Translations under genes and position numbers: made by a program
Shown: one piece after another, positions 20,635 to 31,628 of the stretch
Numbering within the stretch: the first letter of the stretch is position 1
Layout of the letters: each line of letters begins with the position of its first letter
DNA from: Rhynchopus sp. YZ270_cl-10
Lineage: Eukaryota > Euglenozoa > Diplonemea > Diplonemida > Diplonemidae
Length of the DNA: 64,000 nucleotides
Assembly (NCBI GenBank): GCA_964035575.1
Contig: OZ037925.1
Location: forward strand, 744,001 to 808,000
Direction: 5' to 3'
Notes under the pieces: model-generated
The model's database searches: none
What the model was told of the DNA's origin: nothing
What the model saw: only the letters and a program-made list of their open reading frames with translations

Positions 20635-22482
20635 GGTGTGAGTAGGGGAGAGTGTGGTGAGACCCTTCAGGATCAGTACCTTCTCACTGACTGCAGCTGA
20701 TACTGACCACCTTTTGCAGTGCGTTATTGCCGAGAACTGCTGATCCCTTCCAGACCTGTTTTGTGTACCACAATGTCCTTCATGCCACCTCTGGCAGGAA
20801 GGCAGGGGATAATGAGTTCGTTAGACCATCTTCCAAATACCTGACTCTTCACCCCACAACCATAGTTTGCAAGCAACACCCCACCTCCGACAGGAAGGTA
20901 GGGAATAACGAGGGTACATGGTTGGGCCATGCGACCGGTTTTCAATACAATACAAGCTTTTAACAGTCGCCTCACTTCTCTCTTTTTTTCAAAGCCACCC
21001 CAGCGTCGGATATGTAACGGAATAGACACCCTTTTGCATTCATCCCCCTCTCGCAGTGATGCAGGAATCCAGGGTCCCAAACAAAAAAACCCAAAAAACC
21101 CAAAAAAACCCATAAAAACCCAAAAAAAACCCATAAAAACCCACCGCATTATATTTTGCTTTTGGGGCGTGGAGTGTGATTTTTTTTTGCTCAAAACATC
21201 GCAAATATGAATTTTCGGAGCGATCTGAAAAAATTGCGGGGTCGGACATTTTTTTTGGTGGAGTTTAACCATCTAAAATTGACTTCTAAGTCAGACGTTT
21301 CTATACGGTTTCTGAAGAATTTTAGTGTCATGAGTTTACGTGTATAAACCTTCTGTTACGTGTGCACCTACAGCTATGACAGGCGTTTTCACCTGGAGTT
21401 TCACCTCTTTTGGTGGGTTTTTTGTCTCCATACCCAGGTATATGGGGTGGGAAACGCGATTCCGGTGTCAGAACCATGGGTGGTTCCACTGCAGTACCAC
21501 GTAACCCACGTTTAAACCCCAAAAACCCCCGGTGACACCATCTTCTCGGTGAGCAATGAGTGTGACCCGCGCGTGCTCCTTTCGTCACGCAAACCAAAAA
21601 GCGGTGCAATGTTGTGATTTTTTAAAGATTTTGGGCGTTTTCCTGATTTTCGTACATTTTGTTGCGTTTTGGGTTATGATATTGTATATTTTTGTATAGA
21701 TTTCGTGGGTTTTTTCGTTTTTTTCTTTGTAAATTTGGGCCACCGCCTAAAACACCAAAAATGCAGGTTAGTACCGCAATGAGGCAGAATAGTGGCTATA
21801 CACATTGTTGTCCTTTACCGTGGGTGTCCAAAGACACACTCTTTTGGCTGAAAATGGAGGGTGCGTGCTGGGCAGCTTCACTGCCCACATTAATACAGTA
21901 AAACTGGCTGGTGCCTGTATGAACTGGTTTTTCAGGTCAAAAATGGCCTGAAAAAGTGGTGTTTTTGGGGTCTGGTACCTGTGTGTGACCATACCACAGG
22001 TGGTATGATGAGTGATCTGACCATATTCTCCAGGTATAACAAACACCCAAAAAACCAATTGGCGAAAGAATTTTGACCACCACAGATTGCATGTTTTCCA
22101 AGGCATTTTTTCTATGCACTTGTGTGTGCTGGGAAGCATGCCGCCAGTGTTAAAAATTCACGAATACCCTACCAAAAACCAGAAAGTCAAAAAAACCCAT
22201 AAAAACCCGAAAAAACTGGTTTTGAAAAAACCCAAAAAAAACCCATAAAAACCCAAAAAAACCCGCAAAAAAACCCAGCAAAAAAACCCACCTTGCATCA
22301 CTGCCCTCTCGACCCAGCCTCCCCCTCACACACTCTTCACACTTCGCACAGCACGGAGCTTGTTCTTGAATTCAACACACACCTGCTTTTCGTCAACACA
22401 CACCACCCACTAGACACTACACAATACACGGTCCCCCCATCTTTGCGCCCCCTCTTTTAAGGTTTGTTCTATTATAATCTCG
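20635..22482. other. Spacer between two ankyrin genes, mostly a transposon
   Basis: Holds the 21053-22304 element. Before it, the word GGCAGGAAGGCAGGGGATAA returns in a variant (GACAGGAAGGTAGGGAATAA) 75 bases later. After it come C-rich leader sequences of the 22483 gene. No other gene. Confidence 0.5.
21053..22304. mobile_element. TIR element with CCCATAAAAA arrays and 6-bp target duplication
   Basis: Inverted ends GCAGTGATGCAGG / CCTTGCATCACTGC. The flanks carry a perfect 6-bp duplication, cctctc, on both sides. Close to the ends lie arrays of AAAAACCCATAAAAACCC (21085-21142 and 22185-22292), here in the same orientation at both sides. The centre has no credible transposase. It shares TGTGTGCTGGGAAGCATGC (near 22124) with the GCCCGAA element near 317. 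Length about 1.25 kb. Confidence 0.7.
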
Positions 22483-23082
22483 ATGCAGGGTCCTGACGCA
22501 GCGTTGCTGAGTGCGAGTCAGTTTTGTGATGTCGCTGCGGTGTCGTCTGCGCTGAGCCGTGGTGCGGATGCACAGTGCTGTGGGGCATCGGAATGCCATG
22601 CTGCGCTTCACATAGCGATACGCAGCAATGACTGCAAAACCGCAGCAGTGCTTTTATCTGGAGGTGCCGATATTGCCATGGCAGGGGCAGGGGGAGCTGC
22701 AGCGCTTCACATCGCATCAACAATGGGGTTTGTACAATGCACCAAGCTGTTAATCCGCAACGGAGCAGAAGTCTCCGCCCCCGACGCACACGGCATGACC
22801 CCCTTGATGCGTGCCGTTCGTGGCAACAACTGTGCCACCATCCGCACCCTTCTTCTCAACGGTGCGGACCCCTCCCTCACGCACCTCACAACAGGGCGCA
22901 CCGCGATGCACATGGCCTGCACAACAAACGCATACGATGCCTTGTGTCTCCTCCTCTCGATCGGGGTCGAACCGAATCCGCAAGACTGCTCAGGTGCAAC
23001 ACCCCTCAGCCTTGCGGAACGCCTTGGCTATACCAGATGTTCCCGTGCAATAATGGAGGTGCTAGAGAGAGTATCAGAGTAA
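22483..23082 (+). CDS. Small ankyrin-repeat protein, 199 aa
   Basis: Single-exon gene made of about five ankyrin repeats: residues 36-66 (ALHIAIRSNDCKTAAVLLSG), 69-100 (ALHIASTMGFVQCTKLLIRN), 103-134 (TPLMRAVRGNNCATIRTLLL), 137-168 and 170-199 (TPLSLAERLGYTRCSRAIME). No other domain, signal or membrane segment. Its repeats are unlike those of the 18814 gene, so it is not a recent duplicate. It ends with TAA. Role unknown beyond likely protein binding. Confidence 0.8.
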   Translation: MQGPDAALLSASQFCDVAAVSSALSRGADAQCCGASECHAALHIAIRSNDCKTAAVLLSGGADIAMAGAGGAAALHIASTMGFVQCTKLLIRNGAEVSAPDAHGMTPLMRAVRGNNCATIRTLLLNGADPSLTHLTTGRTAMHMACTTNAYDALCLLLSIGVEPNPQDCSGATPLSLAERLGYTRCSRAIMEVLERVSE

Positions 23083-23156
23083 AGGTGGCGGAGATAAGGC
23101 TAATGGGGATTTGTCAAAGGGCGTGAGGGAGCGGGTCGGGGGAAAAAATGGAATTC

Positions 23157-23265
23157 AATGAAGGTGATCCAGCGCGTTTCTCTTTTTTTTCACTTCTATT
23201 CGCACGTTTTTTTTATTTTATGGTGTGAAAAAAAAGTGAGACAGTTCGCGTTGGATCACCTCATT
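23157..23265. mobile_element. About 110-bp fold-back element, GGTGATCC ends
   Basis: Ends AATGAAGGTGATCCAGCGCG and inverted CGCGTTGGATCACCTCATT, with T-rich then A-rich arms between. One single-base gap between the arms. No clear target duplication. Confidence 0.5.
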
Positions 23266-23698
23266 TTAACGAAAAATGTCAGAAATACCTAAATCTCTTT
23301 GGGGTGGGGTTTTGCCACAAAAAAACAAAAACAAAAATAAATCGCGATTTGTTGCATTGTTTTTTTTTTGAAAGAACATCCGTAATATTATTGATAGTCA
23401 TTTTTGAAATAATCATTTTTTTTTTAAATATTGTGCGGCATATCAGATGTAAACCACGGAAATGGATTTGTCGGGAACAGCATGGTTAGGGTCCACCCCA
23501 CGGTGCACTCGCCACCAAAAAGGTACACTGTTCACGAGAGGGCTTTTGTATTTCAAGTCAATTTTTTTTCTTTTCCCCGTTGTGTATTACTTTTAGGAGT
23601 ATGCACGTAAGTCGTATTGATCTTTCAACCCCCTTTTTTTTTCTTCTTTTTTCTCCCCGTCTGGCAAAAAGTTATTCAAAATGGCCAGGCACGAGAGT

Positions 23699-23816
23699 TA
23701 CCGTAATCGTAAAAAAAATATATCGACCGTAAAAAAGGTCGAACTTCCAAAAAAAAAAAAAAAATCCTGAAAAGGTCGAACATTATTACAGTCGATAATT
23801 TTGTACGAATACGGTA
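23699..23816. mobile_element. About 118-bp MITE flanked by TA (mariner-like)
   Basis: TACCGTAATCGTA at the left and the inverted TACGAATACGGTA at the right, with imperfect pairing continuing about 45 bases inward through ATCGAC and GGTCGAAC. TA on both sides fits the target duplication of Tc1/mariner elements; this assignment is inference from ends only. Confidence 0.5.
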
Positions 23817-25852
23817 TTTCATAAGCGTTTCTTCTTTCTCTTTTCAAGCTATATTCCAATTTGCTTTACTTACGTGAGTAATTGAATGTCTACGGGGGCG
23901 GGGTCAAGGTGAGGGGTTGTGGGGTGAGTGGGGGTTCTTTTCCTTAACAGTTTTTTGCGGTGTATGCCGTACACTCACTTCGTCTCTCGAGGTTTGTTCT
24001 TTTTTCAAGGTGACTAAACACAAGAGGCTTAGATTCATCTTATAAACCTTTCTTTAGGGTGCTTTTGTGCTTTCATCCGGATGGCTGGCATTGTACAGAA
24101 GCTCAGTCGGAGGTGCCTGCTATCAATGACCATTCCCGCCCCCCTTTTTAGCAGCTCCCAAAATGCAACACTCCCGGGGGGGTTCGATAACCCCACAGAG
24201 TGTCAGTGCCCTGCGTCCCAAGAGGCGTTTTGCACTATCCACTTCACTTTCTTTTTTCTTTGAAAACTTGGTTTGTAGTAGTGTAGACACCCCCCCGAGG
24301 ATGAACTCCACTATACAAAAAAAAAAAAACGCTGTTTTTCTTTCCCCCCCCTCCTCTCAGTACTTGTCGTGTACATTTTGTCTGACGTGCCTAACGTTCA
24401 TCTTAACCAAATTCCCCCCCCTTTTTTTTAATTTTTGGGCAAAGATGTGTTGTACGAGAGAGCACATTCATCTTACAAGCGTTGACTAAGCACGAGAGGC
24501 TTAGGGCCATCTTATAAACTTCCCCCTTTTTTAGAAGAATTCTTGGAACAGTGTAGTTGCCCCTACGCAAGCTGCACTGTATTTTTAAAGTGCAACACTC
24601 CGGGGGTTCAATAGCCTGCGTCCCAGGGGCGTTTTGCACTATCCATTTTAGCTGTGACATATGAGTAATGATAAAGGTGGTAAGGCTCGAGGCGAAGGGT
24701 TAAAAAATTGCCACCAAAGCTTATCCGCCCTTTTATGCATTATGAACCGAGGTGCTTTTCTCTCCAACTGGAGAACCCTGTACCTCGCGCAACCTCCTCA
24801 GCCCAGTGAAAGTTCTTTTTTGCGCAATGTTGGACCTTGTCGATCCCCAAAGACCTGGATCCATTTGAAGCTTTCAGCAACGCCACCCCTACCCCATCCC
24901 CCCACTCTTAGAATGTGATGAAGTACCACACGCTTCATGGTTCCGACCCCTTTTTTCTCTTTTTTTTTTTTCCTCTTTTTTGGCGCATTCGCTCTTGCAA
25001 AGCTTTCTCTTTTGTTTCAAGGTGACTTAAGCACGAGGATCCAAAGGATCCAAAAAATACAACAAAAAAGATTGATGAATAACCAATGTTCAAAACATTA
25101 AGTAATCTAATCAGACTAAGCACGAGGCTCTTGTTTCATCCAAGCCTTACTTAAAACAAATTGCCAGGAGTAGCAATAAGTTAGTGCATTCTTTTTGTTT
25201 CGCTAAGAAAATAATGTATACGAAATAATTTTTTGTGTCGTGAGTAGAGCATATCGGATATGGACACCCACAAAATGCATGGTTTGGGGGAGGGGTCCGT
25301 ACACCCCATCATACCAATGTACACCGTTCACGAGAAGGGCTTTTGTATTTCAAGTCTTAGTCAAAACCCCCTTTGTTTAATCCCATTTTTTTTTTCTAAT
25401 AACATCAGTTGAACATTGATCGGCGTGTATTGCGATAATTCCTCATAACACATACACCACCACAATAGATCTGTGTTGCCACTACTATTTTGATCTGGTT
25501 TTTTTTTTCTCTCTTTTCCTTCGAACCAAACATAATAAAGCACTATAAAAGCCTTGCATACCCCCACCCTTTTTGATATCAGATGTAAACCTCGAGCGGA
25601 TACGTATCCTCAGCCGTCTTCCTTTTGCCACAGTGGGCCACGCACTCCCTACGCAAATAACCATCGATTTTTCATCCACCCTACGGACTTTTCATGATTC
25701 ACTGTACCCAAAACACTAACAGCAATCCCCCTCCTCCTCCTCCCCCACATTCCCCCCTATCCCCTTTGAATACACAAACGTTTTATGTCTGCACTCTAAG
25801 GTGGCTTTCTGTTTTTTTCCCTTCTTTTTTTTAAAGACGAAAATCATAAATA

Positions 25853-26815
25853 ATGGATACTCGCCGCATCGAACTTCCGGTTCAACCCCGTGTGCGTCTA
25901 TTTGAAGAAGGGGCTACCCAAGCAGTGTCCACAGTGCGTTATAATGCTGACGGTGGGTTTCTCCTCTCTGGAGGGAAGGACACAATCCTGCGCCTCTGGA
26001 ATGTCAAAGAGGAGACGCTTGTTAAGAAGTACACTGGTGCGAGCCATCCCATAGGGGACGCGATATTCACACCAGATAGCACAACGCTGCTTTCTTGCGG
26101 GGCTGAAAAGGCGGTCAGTGTATGGGATGTTTCCATAGGGGATGTACCTACCCGCAAGCTCCGTGGTCATCAGGCGAAGGTACATTCTCTTGCGCTTTCA
26201 ACAGAAAGTTGTGACGTTCTTGCAAGCGGATCGGACGATGCGACTGTCAGAATATGGGACCTCCGCGCATCACGCTCAACAGACGCAATGCAGACACTCA
26301 CTGCACCAAAAGATGCGGTAACTTCAGTAGATTTCAACGGATTCACAATTCTAGCTGGATCGGTAGACGGCTATACGCGGTCATATGACATCAGAACTGG
26401 CACCCTAATAACCGACTGTGTTGGAGCGACTATCGGATCGGTGGTGACGTCTCGCGACGCCAAATTGCGTTTAATTTCTTGTCTTGACTCCACCCTCCGT
26501 CTTTTTGACAGTGCTTCGGGTGCACAGATTCGGTCATTCAAAGGGCATGTGAACACATCGCATCGTGTTGCCTCGACGTTCACCCCATGTGAACGGTACG
26601 TTGTGACAGGGTCGGAAGTGGATGGGCTGGTGTTCTTCTATTCAGTGCTCTCTGGGGAAGTCGTGCATACCCTCTGCCATGCCTCTGCGTCCAACCGCTT
26701 TGCAGAAACGAAGCGGGACACAGCAGGGGTTGTGGTTCCTACGGTCGCCCACCACCCAACGGAAACACAGCTAGCCTCTGGGGGGTCCGACGGGGTGGCT
26801 ACACTCTTCTGGTGA
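25853..26815 (+). CDS. WDR83: WDR83/MORG1-like WD40 protein, 320 aa
   Basis: Single-exon seven-bladed WD40 protein matching WDR83 (MORG1), a scaffold found in MAPK signalling and in spliceosome preparations. Length 320 against 315 in human. Conserved stretches: VSTVRYNADGGFLLSGGKD, KAVSVWDVSIG, KLRGHQAKVHSLALS, ILAGSVDGYTRSYDIRTG, SCLDSTLRLFDSASG, VTGSEVDGLVFFYSVLSGEV and VAHHPTETQLASGGSDG, each with the expected counterpart in human WDR83 (ILAGSVDGRVRRYDLRMG, SSLDSTLRLLD, LTYHPTEPCLLTA). The start at 25853 gives the usual short N-terminal arm (IELPVQPRVRLFE). A CACGAGAG-type repeat follows the stop at about 26917. Confidence 0.9.
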   Translation: MDTRRIELPVQPRVRLFEEGATQAVSTVRYNADGGFLLSGGKDTILRLWNVKEETLVKKYTGASHPIGDAIFTPDSTTLLSCGAEKAVSVWDVSIGDVPTRKLRGHQAKVHSLALSTESCDVLASGSDDATVRIWDLRASRSTDAMQTLTAPKDAVTSVDFNGFTILAGSVDGYTRSYDIRTGTLITDCVGATIGSVVTSRDAKLRLISCLDSTLRLFDSASGAQIRSFKGHVNTSHRVASTFTPCERYVVTGSEVDGLVFFYSVLSGEVVHTLCHASASNRFAETKRDTAGVVVPTVAHHPTETQLASGGSDGVATLFW

Positions 26816-27293
26816 ACAAGGTGATCGGGTAGTAAGAAAGCACCCTCTTTATTTGACCATTCTCCAACCCCAGCGTGTATCCCATAACGATAACGACAGT
26901 GGAAAGATGGAAAATTGTGCACGAGAGAGACATTATTCATCTTACAACTGGTATGGCTGAACGGGGGGTGCGATAATGTGCGATAAAGTGCTATTTTCTG
27001 CTATTTTGGGGTCGTCAGCCACACCAACAACGTTTTCTATTATTTCGTTGAACGATACAATAATAAAAAGGTTGTTTCGGCTTAATGAAAGGGCAGAGGG
27101 AGGGAAAGTTGTTTGTGGACATTTTTCTGTCCGCTCATCTGGTAGGGGGGGTGATCGGGTGGACTCCCCCCTGAAGGGGTTTACCCGGACGATGCAGTCC
27201 GGGGTGGGGTGGGGTGGGAGGTGGGGAGACAGTTCTTATTCTTTCATTATTGGCATAGTTGTCGTTGTCTGTGCAAAGCTTCACTTCCTTTAT

Positions 27294-27327
<34 letters not shown>

Positions 27328-27733
27328 ACTTTTCAAAAGAAGTACTCCCCCCTATCTTCCTCCCTTCCCCTTTTTTGTTTGCTCCTAGCCGATCTTCATC
27401 ACAGACCTTACCCTGCATCACCAACGATCCCTTTTTCATTTGACCAATGAGAAGAAGGGTGAAAAGGGGCATATCAGATGTAAAACCACGAAAATGGATT
27501 GTCGGTTATGGTTTTTGAGTCCACCCCCCGCTTGCTGCGCTCTTTGGGGGGGTTTTTTTTTCTTCTTCTCGATAACCCAACGGAAAACCCAACGCCTGCA
27601 TCCCACCGTTTATACGAGGCGTTTTGCACTTTCCACCCCCCCTTTTTTTCTTCATTTCCAACTCCACTCTTAGGTTTCATATTTTACCTTTTTTTTAAAA
27701 CCCCCTTTACACCCTTCATTCTCCCCTACACAT
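26816..27733. other. Spacer WDR83-HORMA with fold-back and B/D repeat pieces
   Basis: A fold-back element at 26950-27025 (ends GGTATGGCTGA / TCAGCCACACC), a T-run of 29 bases (27297-27325), a B fragment at 27467 and a D end at 27590. No gene. Confidence 0.5.
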
Positions 27734-29065
27734 ATGTCACGCCTCCTCCGCGCACGCCCCGAGGTCCTGAACGCAGCAGAGAGCCTCGTCGTCGCACGAA
27801 AGCTCCTGCAAACTGGCCTCCACTCTGTTGCCTATCTGCGGGGACTGTGCGATGCGTCGCACTTTGAGGATGTGAACTCGGGGGCGGGTCTCACGTTGAA
27901 GCGTCTCAAACGTGACGTCACCACGGAGCCCTTCTTTGAATGGGAAGAGGGTGTCTTCAATGCGCTCGATGCGGGATACCTGAAGGTGATGTCTCTCGTT
28001 GTTCTCTCCTCCGATGAGGCGAAGGTCCTAGAGCGCTATGACTTCGAAGTGGAGTACCTCAACGGAATGCCAAAAATGGCGCAAATGGGTGTGTCCGGTG
28101 CAGGGTTGCCAACAAGAAGGGAGGTGACCGCGGATCGGAAAAATTTGATCACGACGCTGCAATTTCTCACCCAATCGATGCAGGAGCTTCCTCGGGCTCG
28201 GGTTGTGACGGTTCGTGTCAAATATACCCCGCAGACACCAAAGACATATCTGGCACCGTGTTTCGTGGAGGGGTCAGAGCGGTGTGTGAAGCAGTTCCGC
28301 GCCGCCCCGACCAGCTCTGATGAACAGGTTGATCTTGGAAAAATCAGGACGTTGTCATACAATATCAACGTCTCCTGCAGGGTCCCTTCTGACGGTCTGT
28401 CACAACGCCCTGGGAATACTGGAGCCTCTGCTGCGAGGTGCATCGAAATCGATAGAGTGCAGCCGGACATCGCTCTCAAGGAGGAACCCGCATCCGATTC
28501 ACAGAACGGAGCAGACGATATGACCCGCGTGGTGGCAGGATTGAAGCTGAAGGGGGGGGTCTCCACAGAGGAGCGGGATGCATTGAAAGCTGCGTTGTAC
28601 TGTGTGGGATGCGCGCCTCGTCCAGTTGCGTTTGACGAAGTGGAGGAGAGGTTTGGGTTCAATGCGCACACCATAGCCCGCATAGGTGCACAGCTTGCGG
28701 ATTGGGGCCTCTTAAGTACAAACACCTTTGCATCTGCGCAGGCCACCTTCCTTCTTGACCCAAATGATGCATCTGTGAAGACAATAGTAGAAGCACTTCT
28801 TACCTCTCCACTCTGTGCTGCATTCAGTCCAGCAGAGCAAAGCGCTGCAAGGGATGCGTTGACTGAAACGCAAAGAAGCAGCAGTAAACGTTCCTATGAT
28901 GAAATGAAGGGAGAAGGGGAGGGGGAGGTGAAGGTGGAGGTGAAGGAGGAGAAGCAGGATGAGGATGAGGAGGAGGAAGGGGAGGAGGAATCTGCAGGCG
29001 CAACGCAACCCTCGCAAAGACGGTGGAGGGTGGGTGTGATTGAAAGTCCTCTGGTGATGCAGTGA
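27734..29065 (+). CDS. HORMAD/Hop1-like meiotic chromosome-axis protein, 443 aa
   Basis: HORMA-domain protein of the Hop1/HORMAD type, which coats meiotic chromosome axes, promotes interhomologue recombination and is removed by PCH2/TRIP13. Residues about 10-195 form the HORMA domain: SLVVARKLLQTGLHSVAYLR, LTLKRLKRD, FNALDAGYLKVMSLVVL, YDFEVEYLNG, MQELPRARVVTVRVKYTPQ and TYLAPCFVEGSE, parallel to human HORMAD1 (SLVVVKRLLAISVSCITYLR, LEPLPNNVVLTMKLHY). Residues about 270-365 look like the winged-helix part of the Hop1 chromatin-binding region (GVSTEERDALKAALYCVG to WGLLSTNTFASAQATFLLD); no PHD finger is seen. The tail is a Glu/Lys-rich acidic run. Single exon, Met at 27734. No closure-motif peptide was identified with confidence. 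Confidence 0.87.
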   Translation: MSRLLRARPEVLNAAESLVVARKLLQTGLHSVAYLRGLCDASHFEDVNSGAGLTLKRLKRDVTTEPFFEWEEGVFNALDAGYLKVMSLVVLSSDEAKVLERYDFEVEYLNGMPKMAQMGVSGAGLPTRREVTADRKNLITTLQFLTQSMQELPRARVVTVRVKYTPQTPKTYLAPCFVEGSERCVKQFRAAPTSSDEQVDLGKIRTLSYNINVSCRVPSDGLSQRPGNTGASAARCIEIDRVQPDIALKEEPASDSQNGADDMTRVVAGLKLKGGVSTEERDALKAALYCVGCAPRPVAFDEVEERFGFNAHTIARIGAQLADWGLLSTNTFASAQATFLLDPNDASVKTIVEALLTSPLCAAFSPAEQSAARDALTETQRSSSKRSYDEMKGEGEGEVKVEVKEEKQDEDEEEEGEEESAGATQPSQRRWRVGVIESPLVMQ

Positions 29066-30939
29066 TTTTTCTTCTTTAAACGAAAGGGGAGTCTCATCAA
29101 AATAAATAATTTGAAATAAAAGAAATGTCTCGTGTTGTCCGTTAGATCTCTCAGGTGGGGGGTGTTTTTTTCTCTGGGAAGTGAATAAATGAAGCTGTTG
29201 TACGTTGTTCACCTAACCTTTTTCTCTTTTGAATGGTGTGGTCGAAGGTCGCGGAGTGTGTCGTAGCAATGTTGACTTTGTAAAAATTTGGTCGGGGTTT
29301 TTTCATTCCCCTAATATTTCACCGCGACCCCCTTGTTACCATGCGAACATTTTGTTAAAACTCGCGCTTCAATTGCGCCATTTTAATGTCTCACGTTGTC
29401 TTTTTATCGCCTCATGAAATGAAGGAGGAAATAGAAACAAATCGTTTCACACTTTTGCGGTTCCAGGGGACGAACCGCGCTGCAGATCCACACCTCAGCA
29501 AAACAGGTCGAGGGGTGTTGTGCGTTTCACCACAACCCTATCCCATGGGGTTTTATTGTGTGATGAATGTTAAGCTTCTATTTTTGGTATTTCTGGTGAT
29601 TTCTCTCGCGGGTTTATGGGTTTTATTGATAGTGTGCGTCTGTGAAGAAGATGTTTTGTGCTTTCAACTTTACCCCGCCCTCATTTTTGTTTTTTTCTGT
29701 TTTTCTCCCTATTTTGTTGTCTCCGCCACTCTTCCTTGTCTCTTCGTAGAGTGGCGAAGTTTTAACTTTTATACACAACCACATTTGACGTGACTAAGCA
29801 GCGAGAGGCTTAGGGTGCATCTTATCAACGTTTCTTTCTCTTATGTCGTTCTTTTATCTCGGGTTTAGTGGAGCGCTCATCCTCGGGGTGTCTACACTAA
29901 TACAACAAAATTCAAAAAAAAAAAAAAAGTCTTTCTTTTTCTACTCATATCCCATATTGCTTGCATTTTTTTCGATTTTTCGATTTTTGTAAGTGCGATG
30001 AAGTGCTCTCTCTGGCTTGCTATACGAAGTGGAGAAGCAGTGCCTTATGTCCACCCGATGTCCTGGTGATTACATTTGGGCCAATGTATCACATTTTTGG
30101 TTCTAAGGAGGAATACAATGGCCTCAAGTGATACAATGTGCATCGCCTGCCAGATAGCTCAGACACTCATCCGTTGTGTTCTTGTCTCCTGCTGAAACTG
30201 ACGCACTGAGCGTACTCCTCATCCGAGAACAGATACTTAATAACGACTGATCCAAGCCTCAACATGATGAGCAAAACTATATTGTAGGCAACAATACAGC
30301 GGCTGGTCTCCCACTGGGGTGCACCTTCCTTTCCATGGCCAGCTTTCTTGCCCGCTCTTTGGTCCTTTTCCACAGCGCTTCTCCCATTCTCAGGCTGCAT
30401 ACCAGCTGTACATGCCTGTCTCGGTTGTCAGGGTATGATCTCGAATGGGTAGTGTTGTTTGCAGCGTGTGTTACCGTATGGGGCGGACACCTTGCATCGT
30501 GCACTGGGAACTGTATCACATTTTTGTGGGCATCATTTAGGCTTTGAATCGTCGAATGTCGCTGATGCGTGTTTAGAATATGTGTTTGGGTATTCCCGTG
30601 AGGGATATATTGCCTATGTCATTATGTGATTATGTGATCTGTGGGTGAAATCAGTGTTGTGTGCAGTCTAAGAGTGGAACATTGCCCCACAGTGTGAAAA
30701 ATGTGTTTGCTATCAGGTGTGGGTTATTCTCTAGTATTCGGAAGATAGCCCGCTGTGTTGTGTTGTGTGAAGCAGTTGTGGGTAGTTCTTAAGAGTGGAA
30801 CATTGCCCAAAGGATGATGCATGCAGAGACATATTCTATGTGCTCAAGTTTTTCTCTTTTTGTTAGTAGTGGGAAAATATCAACGAAAAAAAAAAATCAT
30901 TCCCCCCACCAGGTGTAACAAGAACCCACACATCAAACA
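29066..30939. other. Spacer with TPR-associated H module far from the array
   Basis: 29595-29836 is a copy of the roughly 240-bp module that also precedes or follows TPR genes (36800-37055, 39580-39832, 42550-42848, 52560-52795), containing GTAGAGTGGCGAAGTTTTAA and ending in a C repeat. Next is an E repeat at 29870-29915. A minus-strand frame at 30167-30400 (77 codons with one hydrophobic stretch, IVAYNIVLLIMLRLGSVVI) might be a small gene or chance. The rest shows nothing. Confidence 0.45.
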
Positions 30940-31628
30940 ATGTTGAAGTCAACAAGAGCAGCGCTGGCGCTCAAGCCCACTGTCGTGAAGTCTGCTGCCT
31001 ACGGCAAATGGGACCCCCGTCTTATTGGTACAGTTGCCCGAATTTCCCCAATCCCCACCCCACCCCAACCCATTATCATTCATTTTTTTAAAAACCCGCT
31101 CCTTTTGATATTGCTGTCTTATAAATGCCATTTTTTTTGATGAACCAACCTTGTTGCCAATTCTAAAAAGATTGGAGGCAGCGCGGACAAAAAACAGATT
31201 GAAAAAAGGGAAGCTTGTTTCTTTGAGTACTCTCAAGCAACCACAACAACCGTACTTCAGTTGAAACACAGTTTTTTTTTTTTTTTTCATCTTTTTGTTT
31301 TCCGGCTTTGAGCGCACAAAAGACCCGATCTTTTTTCCCCTCTTCTAACCAAAATCAACCATACACAGGTGAGGCCACCAGACCTTTCAACTGGCGCGAG
31401 CTTCCCGACGGATACCACTCCCACTTGCCCATTCAGTGGACGGAGAACTGGCACGGACACAGCTCCGTGTGGTCCCAATCGACCTTCACCAAGTGGGCCC
31501 GTGGATACGCAATTTTCGTCTTCTGGTGGTCCCTTGGATGGGGTACCTACTACGTGAACCTCAGCGAGCGGAGTGCGGGGTGCCCGTGGTCGACCGACTT
31601 CGACCCCAGCCGTGAGCGTTCCTTCTAA
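30940..31628 (+). CDS. Small single-pass protein, mitochondrial type, two exons
   Basis: Exons 30940-31027 and 31369-31628 (phase 1 junction, codon GGT split) give 115 aa. The N-terminus MLKSTRAALALKPTVVKSAA is basic, hydroxylated and free of acids, as in mitochondrial presequences. The middle has WDPRLIGEATRPFNWRELPD and QWTENWHGHSSVWSQSTF, then one membrane span (YAIFVFWWSLGWGTYYV), then a short polar end. Size and layout recall accessory subunits of respiratory-chain complexes, but I recognise no specific family. The exon call is strong: the acceptor has a typical tract and both sides have coding composition. Confidence 0.7.

Larger units (their letters stand above)
23083..25852. other. 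Repeat-dense gene-free spacer
   Basis: About 2.8 kb without a credible gene. In order: fold-back element 23157-23265, B repeat 23438-23560, TA-flanked MITE 23699-23816, then C, A, D and reversed E repeats back to back (24005-24312), C 24481-24520, D 24588-24650, a weak C near 25018, B 25245-25362 and a B fragment at 25573. The repeat families tend to lie side by side in a similar order, as if they were parts of larger units. Confidence 0.55.

Noticed and set aside
27135-27472. Lysine-run minus-strand frames
   Set aside because: They read a 29-base T-run.
29386-29793. 135-codon hydrophobic frame
   Set aside because: Most of it lies in the H module repeated at other places, where the frame is not kept.
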